A stretch of DNA of 54,986 nt. It comes from JBBARC01 sp040400005 (GTDB lineage: Bacteria; Pseudomonadota; Alphaproteobacteria; Acetobacterales; Acetobacteraceae). The position numbers were made by a program, and so were the translations under genes. Below, in pieces: positions 9,000 to 17,238 of this stretch. The stretch covers positions 1 to 54,986 of the forward strand of contig JBBARC010000016.1 in NCBI GenBank assembly GCA_040400005.1. Direction: 5' to 3'. A model generated the notes under the pieces. It searched no databases. It saw only the letters and a list, made by a program, of their open reading frames with translations, and was not told where the DNA came from. Position 1 is the stretch's first letter. Each line of letters begins with the position of its first letter.

Positions 9000-10304
9000 A
9001 TGGACGCGGCGGCTGAGGTGCTGGCGGGGGACGAGCAGGTTGCGGCGCCTGCGGTTGAGCCCCCCGTTGGTGAAGCTGACGGCAAAAAACCGAATTTTCT
9101 GCCACCCTCAGCGCGCCCGACCCAGGCCGGGCCGGGCGGCATTTGGTTTGATTATAATGATGGCGCGCGGGTTTTATTGCCGCTACGGGAAACCGGTTTT
9201 TGGCGGGTGCGGCTGTCAGATCTTGATACCGGCAATGTGCTTTTTGAATCCAAAAATCAGGGCGCGTTGATCGCATCCTCCAAGACCTATTTTGTGCGTA
9301 TCCGCATCGAGGTGTGGGTGATTGACGACACTGCGGGGGAAAGCCCGTTTTTTAGCCATGATTACGCCGCGGCCGGCCACGCCATTGTTATTCAACTGCC
9401 CGTCGGCACGCTGGGCGACACCATAGGCTGGTTTCCGTACGCCGCGCGGTTTAGCCAAACCCATGGCGGCAACGTAACCATCGTGCTGTCGGATAAAATT
9501 TTGCCACTTTTGCGTGGCGCCTATCCAAATCTGGTTTTGCTCGGGCACAGCGACCCGGCGGCAAGTGAAGCGGTTGCCAACACCTATGCCAGTTACCAGA
9601 TCGGTTTGTTTTTTGATGATACCGAAGCCCGGCGCCAGCCCACCGATTTTCGCCTGGTCGGGTTGCATCGCACGGCGGGCTATATCTTGGGCGTCGACCC
9701 CACCGAAGCCCCGCCTCTGCTGGCGTTCGATGACCCCGGCCCGCCGATCGACCAGCCGTATGTGTGTATCGCCGTGCAAAGCTCGACCCAGGCAAAATAC
9801 TGGAACAACCCCAATGGCTGGCGCGAGATTGTTGCGTTTTTGAAGAAAAACGGCTTTCGGGTGATCTGTATCGATCAAAAACCGGTGCATGGGGCAGGGT
9901 TGATCTGGACCCATTTGCCGCACGGCGCCGAAGATGAAACCGGCGACCGGCCGCTGGCCGAACGCGCCCGCTGGCTCAAACATGCAGCGTTTTTTATCGG
10001 TCTTTCCAGCGGGTTGTCGTGGCTGGCGTGGGCGGCCGGCACACCGGTGGTGATGATCAGTGGGTTGACCCATCCCACCAACGAATTTGCCACCCCTTAC
10101 CGCGTGGTAAACTGGCACACCTGCAATAGCTGCTGGAACGATCCCGCCCTGCAATTCGATCACCATGATTTTCTATGGTGCCCACGGCACAAAGATACAC
10201 CACGGCAGTTTGAATGTACCCGGTTGATCACCGCGCAGCATGTGATGGGGGTGATCAGCAAAGTGCCGGCATTTGCTGAAACACGCCTAAACCAAGGCGG
10301 CTGA
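9000..10304 (+). CDS. Autotransporter strand-loop-strand O-heptosyltransferase (Aah/TibC family)
   Basis: Members of this family transfer heptose from ADP-heptose to Ser residues in strand-loop-strand repeats of AIDA-I and TibA. The 434-residue product matches end to end: an N-terminal beta domain (GGIWFDYNDGARVLLP, then DLDTGNVLFES and SSKTYFVRIRIEVWV), a GT-B catalytic part (HAIVIQLPVGTLGDTIGWFPY), and the signature region FIGLSSGLSWLAWAAGTPVVMISG followed by HPTNEF. Four cysteines, C375, C378, C394 and C406, match the iron-binding set known in TibC. The gene lies 30 bases after the repeat protein and 5 bases before a sulfotransferase, so enzyme and presumed acceptor are co-transcribed. Family assignment is strong. 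The donor sugar and the use of the adjacent acceptor are inferred. Confidence 0.92.
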   Translation: MDAAAEVLAGDEQVAAPAVEPPVGEADGKKPNFLPPSARPTQAGPGGIWFDYNDGARVLLPLRETGFWRVRLSDLDTGNVLFESKNQGALIASSKTYFVRIRIEVWVIDDTAGESPFFSHDYAAAGHAIVIQLPVGTLGDTIGWFPYAARFSQTHGGNVTIVLSDKILPLLRGAYPNLVLLGHSDPAASEAVANTYASYQIGLFFDDTEARRQPTDFRLVGLHRTAGYILGVDPTEAPPLLAFDDPGPPIDQPYVCIAVQSSTQAKYWNNPNGWREIVAFLKKNGFRVICIDQKPVHGAGLIWTHLPHGAEDETGDRPLAERARWLKHAAFFIGLSSGLSWLAWAAGTPVVMISGLTHPTNEFATPYRVVNWHTCNSCWNDPALQFDHHDFLWCPRHKDTPRQFECTRLITAQHVMGVISKVPAFAETRLNQGG

Positions 10305-10309
10305 CCAGC

Positions 10310-11191
10310 ATGACCGCGTGGGCCGACATCGCGGCACTGCTGGCGCAAGAATCGCAGCGCCAACTGTTTTTTGTCGGCGGCCCGCCGCGCGCCGGCACCA
10401 CCTGGGTGCAAACCCTGCTCGATGCGCATCCCGAAATTTCCTGTGGCGGGGAGGGGCTTTTTATGAAGCATCTGGCCCAGCCGATCGATCAGCTGGTTGC
10501 TGCCCGGCGGGCAGCTTTGGTGGACAAGAACGCAACTGTCTTTGCCCATGCGCAAGGTTACCCATTACCAGATGGCTTAGACGCCGATGCTATGATCGCT
10601 GCCGGTATTCTGCTGGCACTGGAACGCCAGCGCGCCGGCAAAGCGGTGCGCGCGATCGGTGAAAAAACCCCAGAAAATGTCTTTTTCTTTGAACGGATCA
10701 AGAAAATCTTTCCCAGCGCGAAATTGATCGTGGTGTCGCGCGATCCGCGTGATGTGCTGGCCTCAAGCTGGCACATGTTTCACCGTGCCGAGCATGGCCA
10801 CGATGAAGATGCTAAAAAAAAACAGATGATCGAAATTGCCCTGCCGGCGCTGATTGCAGGCACACGCACAAGCCTGGCCCTGGGCGAAAAATACCCTGGC
10901 GATGTCATCAACATAACCTACGAAGCGCTACTGGCCGATAGCGGCGGTGTGGCAGCACAGCTATATGCGTTTTTGGGCGTGGATCACGCACCGTCCGTGG
11001 CCGCCGATTGTGCGGCGCGGGCGGGGTTTGCCGCACTATCGGGGGGGCGATCACCAGGGCAGGTCGACGCCGGCAGTTTTTTCCGCCAGGCGGTGATTGG
11101 CGGTTGGCCAGATACACTAAGCCCCGCCATGGGCCGCAGGATTATGGACGCCATGGCCTGGGCTTTTCCAGCCTTTGGCTGGCAGGAATAA
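10310..11191 (+). CDS. PAPS-dependent sulfotransferase, third gene of the Hint-repeat operon
   Basis: The product has 293 residues. The 5'-phosphosulfate loop is FVGGPPRAGTTW (about 21-32), and the 3'-phosphate binding motif is VVSRDPRDVLASSW, both typical of the sulfotransferase_1/3 families that move sulfate from PAPS to sugar or peptide hydroxyls. GEKTPENV is also a common motif of bacterial members. It starts 5 bases after the heptosyltransferase stop, so the two are very likely co-transcribed. Reasonable inference: it sulfates the heptosylated repeat protein or another surface glycan. No signal peptide or membrane segment is present, so it acts in the cytoplasm before export. Confidence 0.85.
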   Translation: MTAWADIAALLAQESQRQLFFVGGPPRAGTTWVQTLLDAHPEISCGGEGLFMKHLAQPIDQLVAARRAALVDKNATVFAHAQGYPLPDGLDADAMIAAGILLALERQRAGKAVRAIGEKTPENVFFFERIKKIFPSAKLIVVSRDPRDVLASSWHMFHRAEHGHDEDAKKKQMIEIALPALIAGTRTSLALGEKYPGDVINITYEALLADSGGVAAQLYAFLGVDHAPSVAADCAARAGFAALSGGRSPGQVDAGSFFRQAVIGGWPDTLSPAMGRRIMDAMAWAFPAFGWQE

Positions 11192-11220
11192 TTGGGATCA
11201 CCAGCGCGGGCGATCCCAAT
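11191..11220. terminator. Hairpin ending the Hint-repeat operon
   Basis: A perfect 9-bp stem (ATTGGGATC / GATCCCAAT) with a 12-base loop begins in the last base of the sulfotransferase stop codon and lies just before the end of the convergent GloVer gene. There is no strong T-run, so termination is plausible but not certain. Confidence 0.55.
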
Positions 11221-11243
11221 CATCGTGGTAAAATCTACAAACT

Positions 11244-12611
11244 TTACGGCGTGAAGCCAGTGGCACTCACCGAGTAAACCACGTTGGTCGACCCATACAG
11301 GGTAATACCGTACAGCACGCCATTACTATCCACGGTTAGCGGCGCACCGGGGATGGCGCCATCGGTGCCACCAGCGAAACTGTGCAGTTTTATGTAACCC
11401 CAGGCGCCGCCAGTAAGGGCCGGTTTGGTGAGTTTAAACACCTCACCACACAGATTGGTCGATAGTGAACAATTGCTCGGGCTGTATTCGGCGGCACCGA
11501 ACAAATTGCCCAGGCGATCACGCAACACGCCCAGCGGCACTTCGGCGCTGCCGGTATGCGGGAAGCTATACAGCACGGTTTGCTTCCACGGCGTTTTGCC
11601 AAAGGCTGCCGGCACCAATTTGAAAATGGTGCCACAGCCAGAGGCGCCAGTGCCGCCGCGGCACAGCAGGGTGGTATCGCCGCCTTGGGTGGCGGCGCCA
11701 TACAAGGCACCGGTTGAATCGAGCACCACACCGGATTGCGGGTTGGCGCCATCGGCAGTGCCCTGAAAGGTGTACAGCGTCGATTTGGACCAGCTCGTGC
11801 CGCTCGCCGGTGGGGTGAGTTTAAACACTGTGCCGCAGCCGGTTTGCGCGCCGGAGGTATTCAGGCCGGAAAACGGCGTCTGGCAAGAGCTGACAGCGAC
11901 GTTGCCACCGGCGCGGGTGGTGCCGAACAATTGGCCGGCGCTGTTAAAGGTAAGGCGCGGGTTGGGCATGTAGCCATCGCTGCCACCTTGAAAAGTATAA
12001 AGCGTGGCTAGTGCCCAGGTCGTGCCACTCACCGGTGGGGTGAGTTTAAACACCGTGCCGCAGCCCACACCGGAGCTGCCGCCGGGGCAATTGGTGGCAG
12101 CCCCGCCAAAATAGCTAACACCGTAAAGATTGCCCGCGCTATCGGCGATTAACCCGCCGGCCGGGGCCTGCGGGCCAGTGCCGCCGGCGAAGCTGTAGAT
12201 GGTCTGCACGCTGTAGCTGCTGCCGGATTTGACCAATTTGAAGGCGGTGCCGCAGCCGCTTAAGCTGTAGACTTTGCAGTTACCGCCGGTACTGCCGCCG
12301 CCCGGCGTGGTGCCATACAGATTGCCCGCAGTATCGGCGATAAGCTGGCCGATGGCTTCGCGGTCGGCGTTGTTCGTGCTTGTCGGGGCGGCGATTTTTG
12401 TGGCGGTGCCGCCAGTGGCCGGGATCGAGAAGATGAAATCGTTGCTGCCGGTAACGTAGGTGCTAACAAACACCGACCCGCCGGCGGCAATCGCCGGGGT
12501 TGCCAGGTAGCCCGTGGTGGCGGCGTTCAAGCTGGCGACCACGCCGAATGTGGTGGCGGCGGCCGGCGCGGCCGGGATGAGACCGGCGAGAACCCAAAAT
12601 GTCAGACGCAT
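11244..12611 (-). CDS. Exported GloVer-repeat protein
   Basis: The 455-residue protein starts with a Sec signal peptide (MRLTFWVLAGLIPAAPAAA, cleavage near residue 19). It then carries about six copies of the roughly 60-residue GloVer repeat, with recurring GCGTVFKLTPP, LYTFQGGSDG and D-x-x-GNLYG-x-x-x-GG segments, which probably form a beta-propeller-like fold. Paired cysteines recur just before each FKL motif and may form disulphides. The family is exported and has various C-terminal anchors; none is obvious here, as the protein ends soon after the last repeat. Biochemical role unknown. It is convergent with the heptosyltransferase operon. Confidence 0.85.
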   Translation of the reverse strand: MRLTFWVLAGLIPAAPAAATTFGVVASLNAATTGYLATPAIAAGGSVFVSTYVTGSNDFIFSIPATGGTATKIAAPTSTNNADREAIGQLIADTAGNLYGTTPGGGSTGGNCKVYSLSGCGTAFKLVKSGSSYSVQTIYSFAGGTGPQAPAGGLIADSAGNLYGVSYFGGAATNCPGGSSGVGCGTVFKLTPPVSGTTWALATLYTFQGGSDGYMPNPRLTFNSAGQLFGTTRAGGNVAVSSCQTPFSGLNTSGAQTGCGTVFKLTPPASGTSWSKSTLYTFQGTADGANPQSGVVLDSTGALYGAATQGGDTTLLCRGGTGASGCGTIFKLVPAAFGKTPWKQTVLYSFPHTGSAEVPLGVLRDRLGNLFGAAEYSPSNCSLSTNLCGEVFKLTKPALTGGAWGYIKLHSFAGGTDGAIPGAPLTVDSNGVLYGITLYGSTNVVYSVSATGFTP

Positions 12612-12818
12612 ATCAACCCCATTATTTTTGAGCCCGATTGGTAATGGCCCGGCCTATGAGCAAATTGTAAACCAGTCTGGCTTAAGTTCGCTAGGGGCCG
12701 TTGATCAGCGAAACTCCAGCCCCGAGCCGGTTGGGCGGTACCAGCGGTGGATTTCGTCGCCGGCTTCGTTTTCAACCAAGACTCCGCCCAACCCACAGCC
12801 GCTAGCGGCGCCTGATAG

Positions 12819-13004
12819 CAAGTTTACNNNNNNNNNNNNNNNNNNNNNNNNNNNNNNNNNNNNNNNNNNNNNNNNNNNNNNNNNNNNNNNNNNNNNNNNN
12901 NNNNNNNNNNNNNNNNNNNNNNNNNNNCCGCGTTCGCGCTCAAGTTTACCCGCGTTCGCGCTCAAGTTTACCCGCGTTCGCGCTCAAGTTTACCCGCGTT
13001 CGCG
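12819..13004. repeat. 22-bp tandem array containing an assembly gap
   Basis: Three exact 22-bp units occupy 12928-12993, with a partial fourth to 13004. The matching end CAAGTTTAC sits at 12819-12827 on the other side of 100 Ns. The gap is therefore an unresolved stretch of the same array and its real copy number is unknown. Because 22 is not a multiple of three, the array rotates frame and gives a stop every 66 bases on the minus strand. Confidence 0.9.
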
Positions 13005-13102
13005 GTGGCGAAATAGTTTTTTTCGAGCGAGTCCGATGGGCTGGCGATAACCTTGATCGGCGTGTCATCACCTTCGCGCTGCGGATAGACAATGTAATTC
13101 AT
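12968..13102 (-). pseudogene. Small ORF broken by the 22-bp array
   Basis: An ATG at 13102 follows GGGAGG at good spacing. It opens a frame MNYIVYPQREGDDTPIKVIA... whose first 34 residues look like a real, soluble, charged protein. It then runs into the tandem array and stops after 44 codons. A second protein-like stretch (12705-12827) lies beyond the array. I infer a small gene of roughly 80 codons or more interrupted by array expansion. No family recognised. Confidence 0.45.
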
Positions 13103-13187
13103 AACAACCTCCCGTCCGGCCTCATTCCCGCGGCTACGTAGTCCCCTAATACCGGTCGCCAAAAGGGGGCCGGAACACGCGTTCCGC

Positions 13188-13223
13188 GCTGCTGTCAGGG
13201 CTGCTGTCAGGGCTGCTGTCAGG
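13188..13223. repeat. Three tandem copies of a 12-bp unit
   Basis: GCTGCTGTCAGG is repeated three times exactly, upstream of the exported protein at 13327 and outside any convincing gene. Confidence 0.85.
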
Positions 13224-13326
13224 TTTCCCTGTGGCAGTCCTTCCTGGCCTATATCAAAAATGAGCAAAACGCGAACAACGCGTTTTTTTTGTTGGCAAGG
13301 ACGCGGGGTTAATTTAAATAATAACC

Positions 13327-14115
13327 ATGGCTAGTTTTGGAATGCGGAGCCGATCATCGGGCCGCCCTAGCTGGGCGAATGGGTGGCTGTTGGCCGGTTT
13401 GCTGGTGCTGGGCGTGCCGAGCGCGGCGCGGGCGGGTGTTATCTATACGCTGGGTTACTCAACCTGTACTACGGCGTGCGGCAGCGCGCCCTGGGGCACG
13501 GTAACGGTGACGCAGGATGCGGCCAACTGGATGGCGCTTGATGTAGTGGTGCAGTTGGCGAATGATCCGACGACTGGCCTCCCCTATTATTTTCATCAGA
13601 GCAATAGCAACCATTTCGCGCTCGCATTCTCTCTGGTGGGCAATCAGAGCGCGACGATCTCGGGGCTTAATCCAAGCGTATATGGGGTGAATAGCGGTAC
13701 GTCGTTTACCGCAGCGGGGCTCGGGACATTTGGGTTTGCGATGTCGTGCCAATCGACGCTAGGCTGTGCCAACGGATACAGCGCAACGAATGGTGGCCGA
13801 ATTGGCTTTACCATCACACCGACGAGTGGATCGCTTAACCAGTATAGCGCTTTCGCCCAGAACAGTAACGGGTATTTTTTCTCGACGGATATTGCGGCGT
13901 TGATCAATGGAACCGGCTCAACGGGCAATATTGGCTCGAGCCCAGCGACGGGCGTTCAGTATATAAACAAGCCAGCATCGGTGTTGAGCCTTTTGATGAT
14001 GTTGGGGCTCTTCGGTTTCATCAGGCGGGGTCGGATTTGCGTGGTAACAGCGGGGCACCGGCCGATACGGCCAGCACCAGCATGGCGGCTTTTACCGCTT
14101 GCGGTGCGGGCATGA
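13327..14115 (+). CDS. Exported protein with PEP-CTERM-like C-terminus
   Basis: The 262-residue product has a basic N-terminus and signal peptide (WLLAGLLVLGVPSAARA, cleavage near residue 36), then a Gly/Ser/Thr/Asn-rich beta-type body with two close cysteine pairs. Near residue 217 it has KPASVLSLLMMLGLFGFIRRGR, a short motif, a hydrophobic helix and a basic patch, the layout of PEP-CTERM sorting signals, although the usual Pro-Glu-Pro is reduced to KP. About 25 further residues follow the basic patch. Exosortase substrates usually end there, so a frameshift near the 3' end or a read-through is possible. Function unknown; probably a surface or matrix protein. Confidence 0.65.
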   Translation: MASFGMRSRSSGRPSWANGWLLAGLLVLGVPSAARAGVIYTLGYSTCTTACGSAPWGTVTVTQDAANWMALDVVVQLANDPTTGLPYYFHQSNSNHFALAFSLVGNQSATISGLNPSVYGVNSGTSFTAAGLGTFGFAMSCQSTLGCANGYSATNGGRIGFTITPTSGSLNQYSAFAQNSNGYFFSTDIAALINGTGSTGNIGSSPATGVQYINKPASVLSLLMMLGLFGFIRRGRICVVTAGHRPIRPAPAWRLLPLAVRA

Positions 14116-14227
14116 ACCGCGCCGCCAATGGCCAGTATCATTACGGCGACCGATAATTTTATCAGCGCAAGCCAAACAAAAGTCATGATTGGAGCTCAAG
14201 AAAACAGGGCAGGGCGGGAGGTACAGT

Positions 14228-15040
14228 TTAAAGCAAACCTTCTTTACGAAAACTCAGCCACCGGCCATTACCAATAATCACATGATCATGCAGGCGGATT
14301 GCCACCGTTTCGCACGCATCGTTGATGCGTTGCGTCATAACAATATCGTCTTGGCTGGGGGTGGGGTCACCACTGGGGTGGTTGTGGCTTAAAATAATCG
14401 CACTGGCGTGCAAATCCAGCGCCCGCTTCACCACTTCGCGCGGGTACACCGGGGTGTGGTTCACCGTGCCGCGGGCTTGCGCTTCATCGGCCAGCACGCG
14501 GTTTTTATTGTCCAGAAACAGTATGCGAAATTGCTCGATTTTCTCGCGCGCCATTACCGCGGTTAAGTAGCCGATCAGCGCATCCCAATTGGCCAGCACC
14601 GGCTGCACCAAGATTTCCGCCCGGACCAACCGCAACGCCGCCGCCTGCACGGTTTTTAACGCCGCCGCCGCCGCCTCCCCCATGCCTTCTACGCCTGCGA
14701 GATCATGCGCGGGGGCGGCAATGGCGCTGGCAAAACTGCCAAAGCGGCCGAGCAAGGCGCGTGCAATGGGTTTGGTATCGCGCCGGGGCAGTGCCAAAAA
14801 CAGCACCATTTCGAGCAATTCGTGGTCGGCCAACGCCTCCGGCCCGGCGCTTAGCAGCCGGTTGCGCATGCGGGCGCGGTGGCCTTCGGCACTGGTGGCG
14901 GGCGGGAGTGGCGCGCCGGGTGCGCGCGGAAAAGCCGGCGCGGACGGTTGTTGCGCGGTTTTGGGCGCCGCGCGCACGGTTTGGGCCAGATTTTCCAAAT
15001 CCAGCAACGCACCTTGCGCATCGTACCGCCCGTTACTCAC
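14228..15040 (-). CDS. radC: RadC family JAB-domain protein
   Basis: The 270-residue product starts at GTG. It has a helix-hairpin-helix region (HDLAGVEGMGEAAAAALKTVQAAA) and the JAMM metalloprotease-like motif HNHPSGDPTPSQDD near the C-terminus, the hallmarks of the RadC/UPF0758 family. The name suggests DNA repair, but its biochemical role is unsettled. The first 50 residues are Ala/Pro-rich and poorly conserved. It lies 20 bases downstream of map on the same strand, so the two probably form one transcript. Confidence 0.92.
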   Translation of the reverse strand: MSNGRYDAQGALLDLENLAQTVRAAPKTAQQPSAPAFPRAPGAPLPPATSAEGHRARMRNRLLSAGPEALADHELLEMVLFLALPRRDTKPIARALLGRFGSFASAIAAPAHDLAGVEGMGEAAAAALKTVQAAALRLVRAEILVQPVLANWDALIGYLTAVMAREKIEQFRILFLDNKNRVLADEAQARGTVNHTPVYPREVVKRALDLHASAIILSHNHPSGDPTPSQDDIVMTQRINDACETVAIRLHDHVIIGNGRWLSFRKEGLL

Positions 15041-15060
15041 GCGCGGGCTGCATTTTGCGG

Positions 15061-15870
15061 CTAAGCGTTGGCGTACGGCGGTTTGTGCAACCCCGCCGGC
15101 GACAGCGTAAAGATCTCGCAGCCATCCTCGGTTACCCCCACCATGTGCTCGAACTGCGCCGACAAGCTGCGGTCGCGGGTGACCGCGGTCCAGCCATCAT
15201 CGAGCACTTTTACCTCCGGCCGGCCGGCATTCACCATGGGTTCGATGGTGAAAAACATCCCCGGTTTTAGCACCGGGCCTTCGCCAGGCCGGCCAAAATG
15301 CAACACATTGGGGGCTGCATGAAAATGACGGCCAATGCCGTGGCCACAAAAATCGCGCACCACCGAAAACCGGTTGGCTTCCACATAGGTTTGGATCGCG
15401 TGGCCAATATCTCCCAAGGTGTTGCCAGGTTTAACCGCGGCCACGCCGCGCATCAGCGATTCGTGGGTAACATCGATCAGCATCGACGATTTGCGCGATG
15501 CGTTGCCGGCGACATACATGCGGCTGGTATCGCCGTGCCAGCCATCGAGAATAACGGTGACGTCGATATTGACGATAACACCATCGGCGAGTTTTTTGTC
15601 GCCCGGAATACCATGGCAAACGACATGATTGATCGAGGTGCAGATCGATTTGGGAAACCCGCGGTAGTTCAGCGGCGCCGGCACCGCGCTATGGGCGACG
15701 ATAAAATCGTGGCAGATGCGGTCCAGCTCGCCAGTGGTGACGCCGACGCGTACGTGCGGGGTGATCAAATCCAGGGTTGCGGCGGCAAGCTGGCCTGCCG
15801 CCCTCATGCCGGCGAAATCCTCCGCCCCGTGCAGAATTATCCGCCGCTGCTCGGCCCCGCCGTCCATCAT
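15061..15870 (-). CDS. map: Type I methionine aminopeptidase
   Basis: Removes the initiator Met from nascent proteins using two metal ions. The metal ligands are visible in order: the two Asp of NIDVTVILDGWHGDTSRMY, the His of GHGIGRHFHAAPN, the Glu of FTIEPMV and the Glu of QFEHMVGV. The ATG at 15870 (tandem ATGATG preceded by GGAAG) gives 269 residues, the normal size. The longer frame adds an unlikely Cys/Trp-rich leader. It is followed directly by radC and is divergent from the first sulfotransferase gene at 16098. Confidence 0.96.
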   Translation of the reverse strand: MMDGGAEQRRIILHGAEDFAGMRAAGQLAAATLDLITPHVRVGVTTGELDRICHDFIVAHSAVPAPLNYRGFPKSICTSINHVVCHGIPGDKKLADGVIVNIDVTVILDGWHGDTSRMYVAGNASRKSSMLIDVTHESLMRGVAAVKPGNTLGDIGHAIQTYVEANRFSVVRDFCGHGIGRHFHAAPNVLHFGRPGEGPVLKPGMFFTIEPMVNAGRPEVKVLDDGWTAVTRDRSLSAQFEHMVGVTEDGCEIFTLSPAGLHKPPYANA

Positions 15871-15960
15871 CACGCAAAATCTTCCGTCATTTTTGGCAAT
15901 TGCCGCCGCTCCGGGCCAGCACCTGCACCGAACCAATATGTGAAACAGAATGCGCCCCCG

Positions 15961-16016
15961 CCGCGCCCACTTCAAGAGCGGCTTTGAAGCGACCCCGCGC
16001 CCACTTCAAGAGCGGC
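15961..16016. repeat. Direct repeat of 22 bp, period 34
   Basis: The same 22-base sequence (starting CCGCGCCCACTTCAAGAG) lies at 15961-15982 and 15995-16016, in the leader between map and the sulfotransferase at 16098. It could be a recent duplication or paired binding sites. Confidence 0.75.
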
Positions 16017-16097
16017 CTTGGGGGCTGCCTTCCCGGCAGACGGCCGCACCTTGACCAGGGTTTGATTTTGCCCGGTTTTGCGCCACATATAGCGCCA

Positions 16098-17147
16098 ATG
16101 AGACAGCAAATACCCGTTCCGCGCACGCCGCGCGACTTGCTTGAGATGTTCGTTTTGTTCGAACCCACTAAGCTCGATCCCAACGGTTTGCAGCCACTGC
16201 TGGAATCGGCGGATTTTCGCGCGCTCGACCGCGATGATGTGGTGCGCATTGCGATGGGCCGCGCACCGCAGAAGCCAACCCCGACAGGGGCTGGTTTTCA
16301 GCCCCGTACCCTTTTGCGCGCCTTGCTCACTGGGCGCGAATGTATGCTAGGCATGCGCAAAATGGTGGCCGATGCCTACCCTGAAAAACGCCGCATGATT
16401 TTTGTGCACATCCCTAAATGTGCCGGGTCCGACCTTACTGAAAGCCTGAGCCGCCGCTACCCGGTGCTGCGCGAATCGGCTTTCAAGCCGGGCACCACCC
16501 AACCGGTACAGATGTTTGCGCAGCTGCGCGAATTTGTGATCGGCACACGCCACAGCGAAACGATCGCTTTCGCCGGGCATGAACGGCTATCGTGGTACCG
16601 CGCCCAGGCGCTGGTTCGGCCGCAGGATGATTTTTTCACCACCATCCGTGACCCGGTAGCTTTGGTGTATTCGTATGTGTCCTATGTGCTGACCGTGTGC
16701 GAAAATGCCCGCACTCAGCCGCGTCCCGATGCCACCATGTGGCTAAGCCATCTGGGCATGACCGTGCTGCCGGAAAACCTTAGTGCCGCCGACATGACCG
16801 CTTTCGGCAGCCGCATTCTGCACTGCCAGGACATCAACCTGCCCAACCGGTTGTGCAACTTTCTCGGCAATGGCAGCGCCGCCGGTGCGCTGCAGGCGAT
16901 TAAAGTCACCAACATTGAAATTACCGATACCACACGTTACAGCGCCTGGCGGGCGGCCCGCTTTGGTTTTGGCGAAGGTGAGCGGCTGAACCAATCGCGG
17001 CCCCATTTCACCAAAGAAACCGCCAGCGCCGAGGATGCTGCCTATATTGGTGAGATCACTAAAGAGGATCGTATTCTCTACGGCTGGTTGCGCCAGGCAC
17101 TAGACCAAACCGATGCGCTGTCGGTGTATGGGCGAGATCTGCCTTAG
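16098..17147 (+). CDS. Sulfotransferase family 2-like protein, paralogue 1
   Basis: The product has 349 residues starting at MRQQIPVPRTPRDLLEMF. After an alpha-helical N-terminal part of about 90 residues comes the 5'-phosphosulfate loop FVHIPKCAGSDLT, the HIPK-x-AG motif of Golgi-type sulfotransferases. A 3'-phosphate motif FTTIRDPVALVYSYVSYVLT follows. Such enzymes sulfate hydroxyls of surface polysaccharides with PAPS. Two further paralogues of 349 and 350 residues follow, sharing the N-terminal R-x-x-LE/LV-LF pattern, the HIPKCAG-x-DLT loop and NIE(I/L)T-x-T near the end. The ATG at 16098 lacks an obvious Shine-Dalgarno, but the upstream extension is not protein-like. Confidence 0.82.
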   Translation: MRQQIPVPRTPRDLLEMFVLFEPTKLDPNGLQPLLESADFRALDRDDVVRIAMGRAPQKPTPTGAGFQPRTLLRALLTGRECMLGMRKMVADAYPEKRRMIFVHIPKCAGSDLTESLSRRYPVLRESAFKPGTTQPVQMFAQLREFVIGTRHSETIAFAGHERLSWYRAQALVRPQDDFFTTIRDPVALVYSYVSYVLTVCENARTQPRPDATMWLSHLGMTVLPENLSAADMTAFGSRILHCQDINLPNRLCNFLGNGSAAGALQAIKVTNIEITDTTRYSAWRAARFGFGEGERLNQSRPHFTKETASAEDAAYIGEITKEDRILYGWLRQALDQTDALSVYGRDLP

Positions 17148-17238
17148 CCAAACGCTCGCTTGAGGCGGCACGCTTGGCATTCTATAGCATTACAGTATCG
17201 CGCGGCCGTTCGTGCGCGGGTGGTGGGGACTAGATTTT

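Larger units (their letters stand above)
12612..13326. other. Repeat-rich region with a 100-base assembly gap
   Basis: It holds a 22-bp tandem array interrupted by Ns (12828-12927), a 44-codon minus-strand frame with a good ribosome binding site, and a 12-bp triplication. On the far side of the gap (12705-12827, minus strand) a frame ends in EIHRWYRPTGSGLEFR. It may be the original C-terminus of the small gene that the array splits. Confidence 0.5.

Noticed and set aside
9216..10166. Long minus-strand frame within the heptosyltransferase gene
   Set aside because: The plus strand encodes a full conserved enzyme, and the opposite frame has no motif.
12928..13004. Short regularly spaced repeats that look CRISPR-like
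   Set aside because: The 22-bp units are head to tail with no spacers and no cas genes nearby, so this is a simple tandem array.
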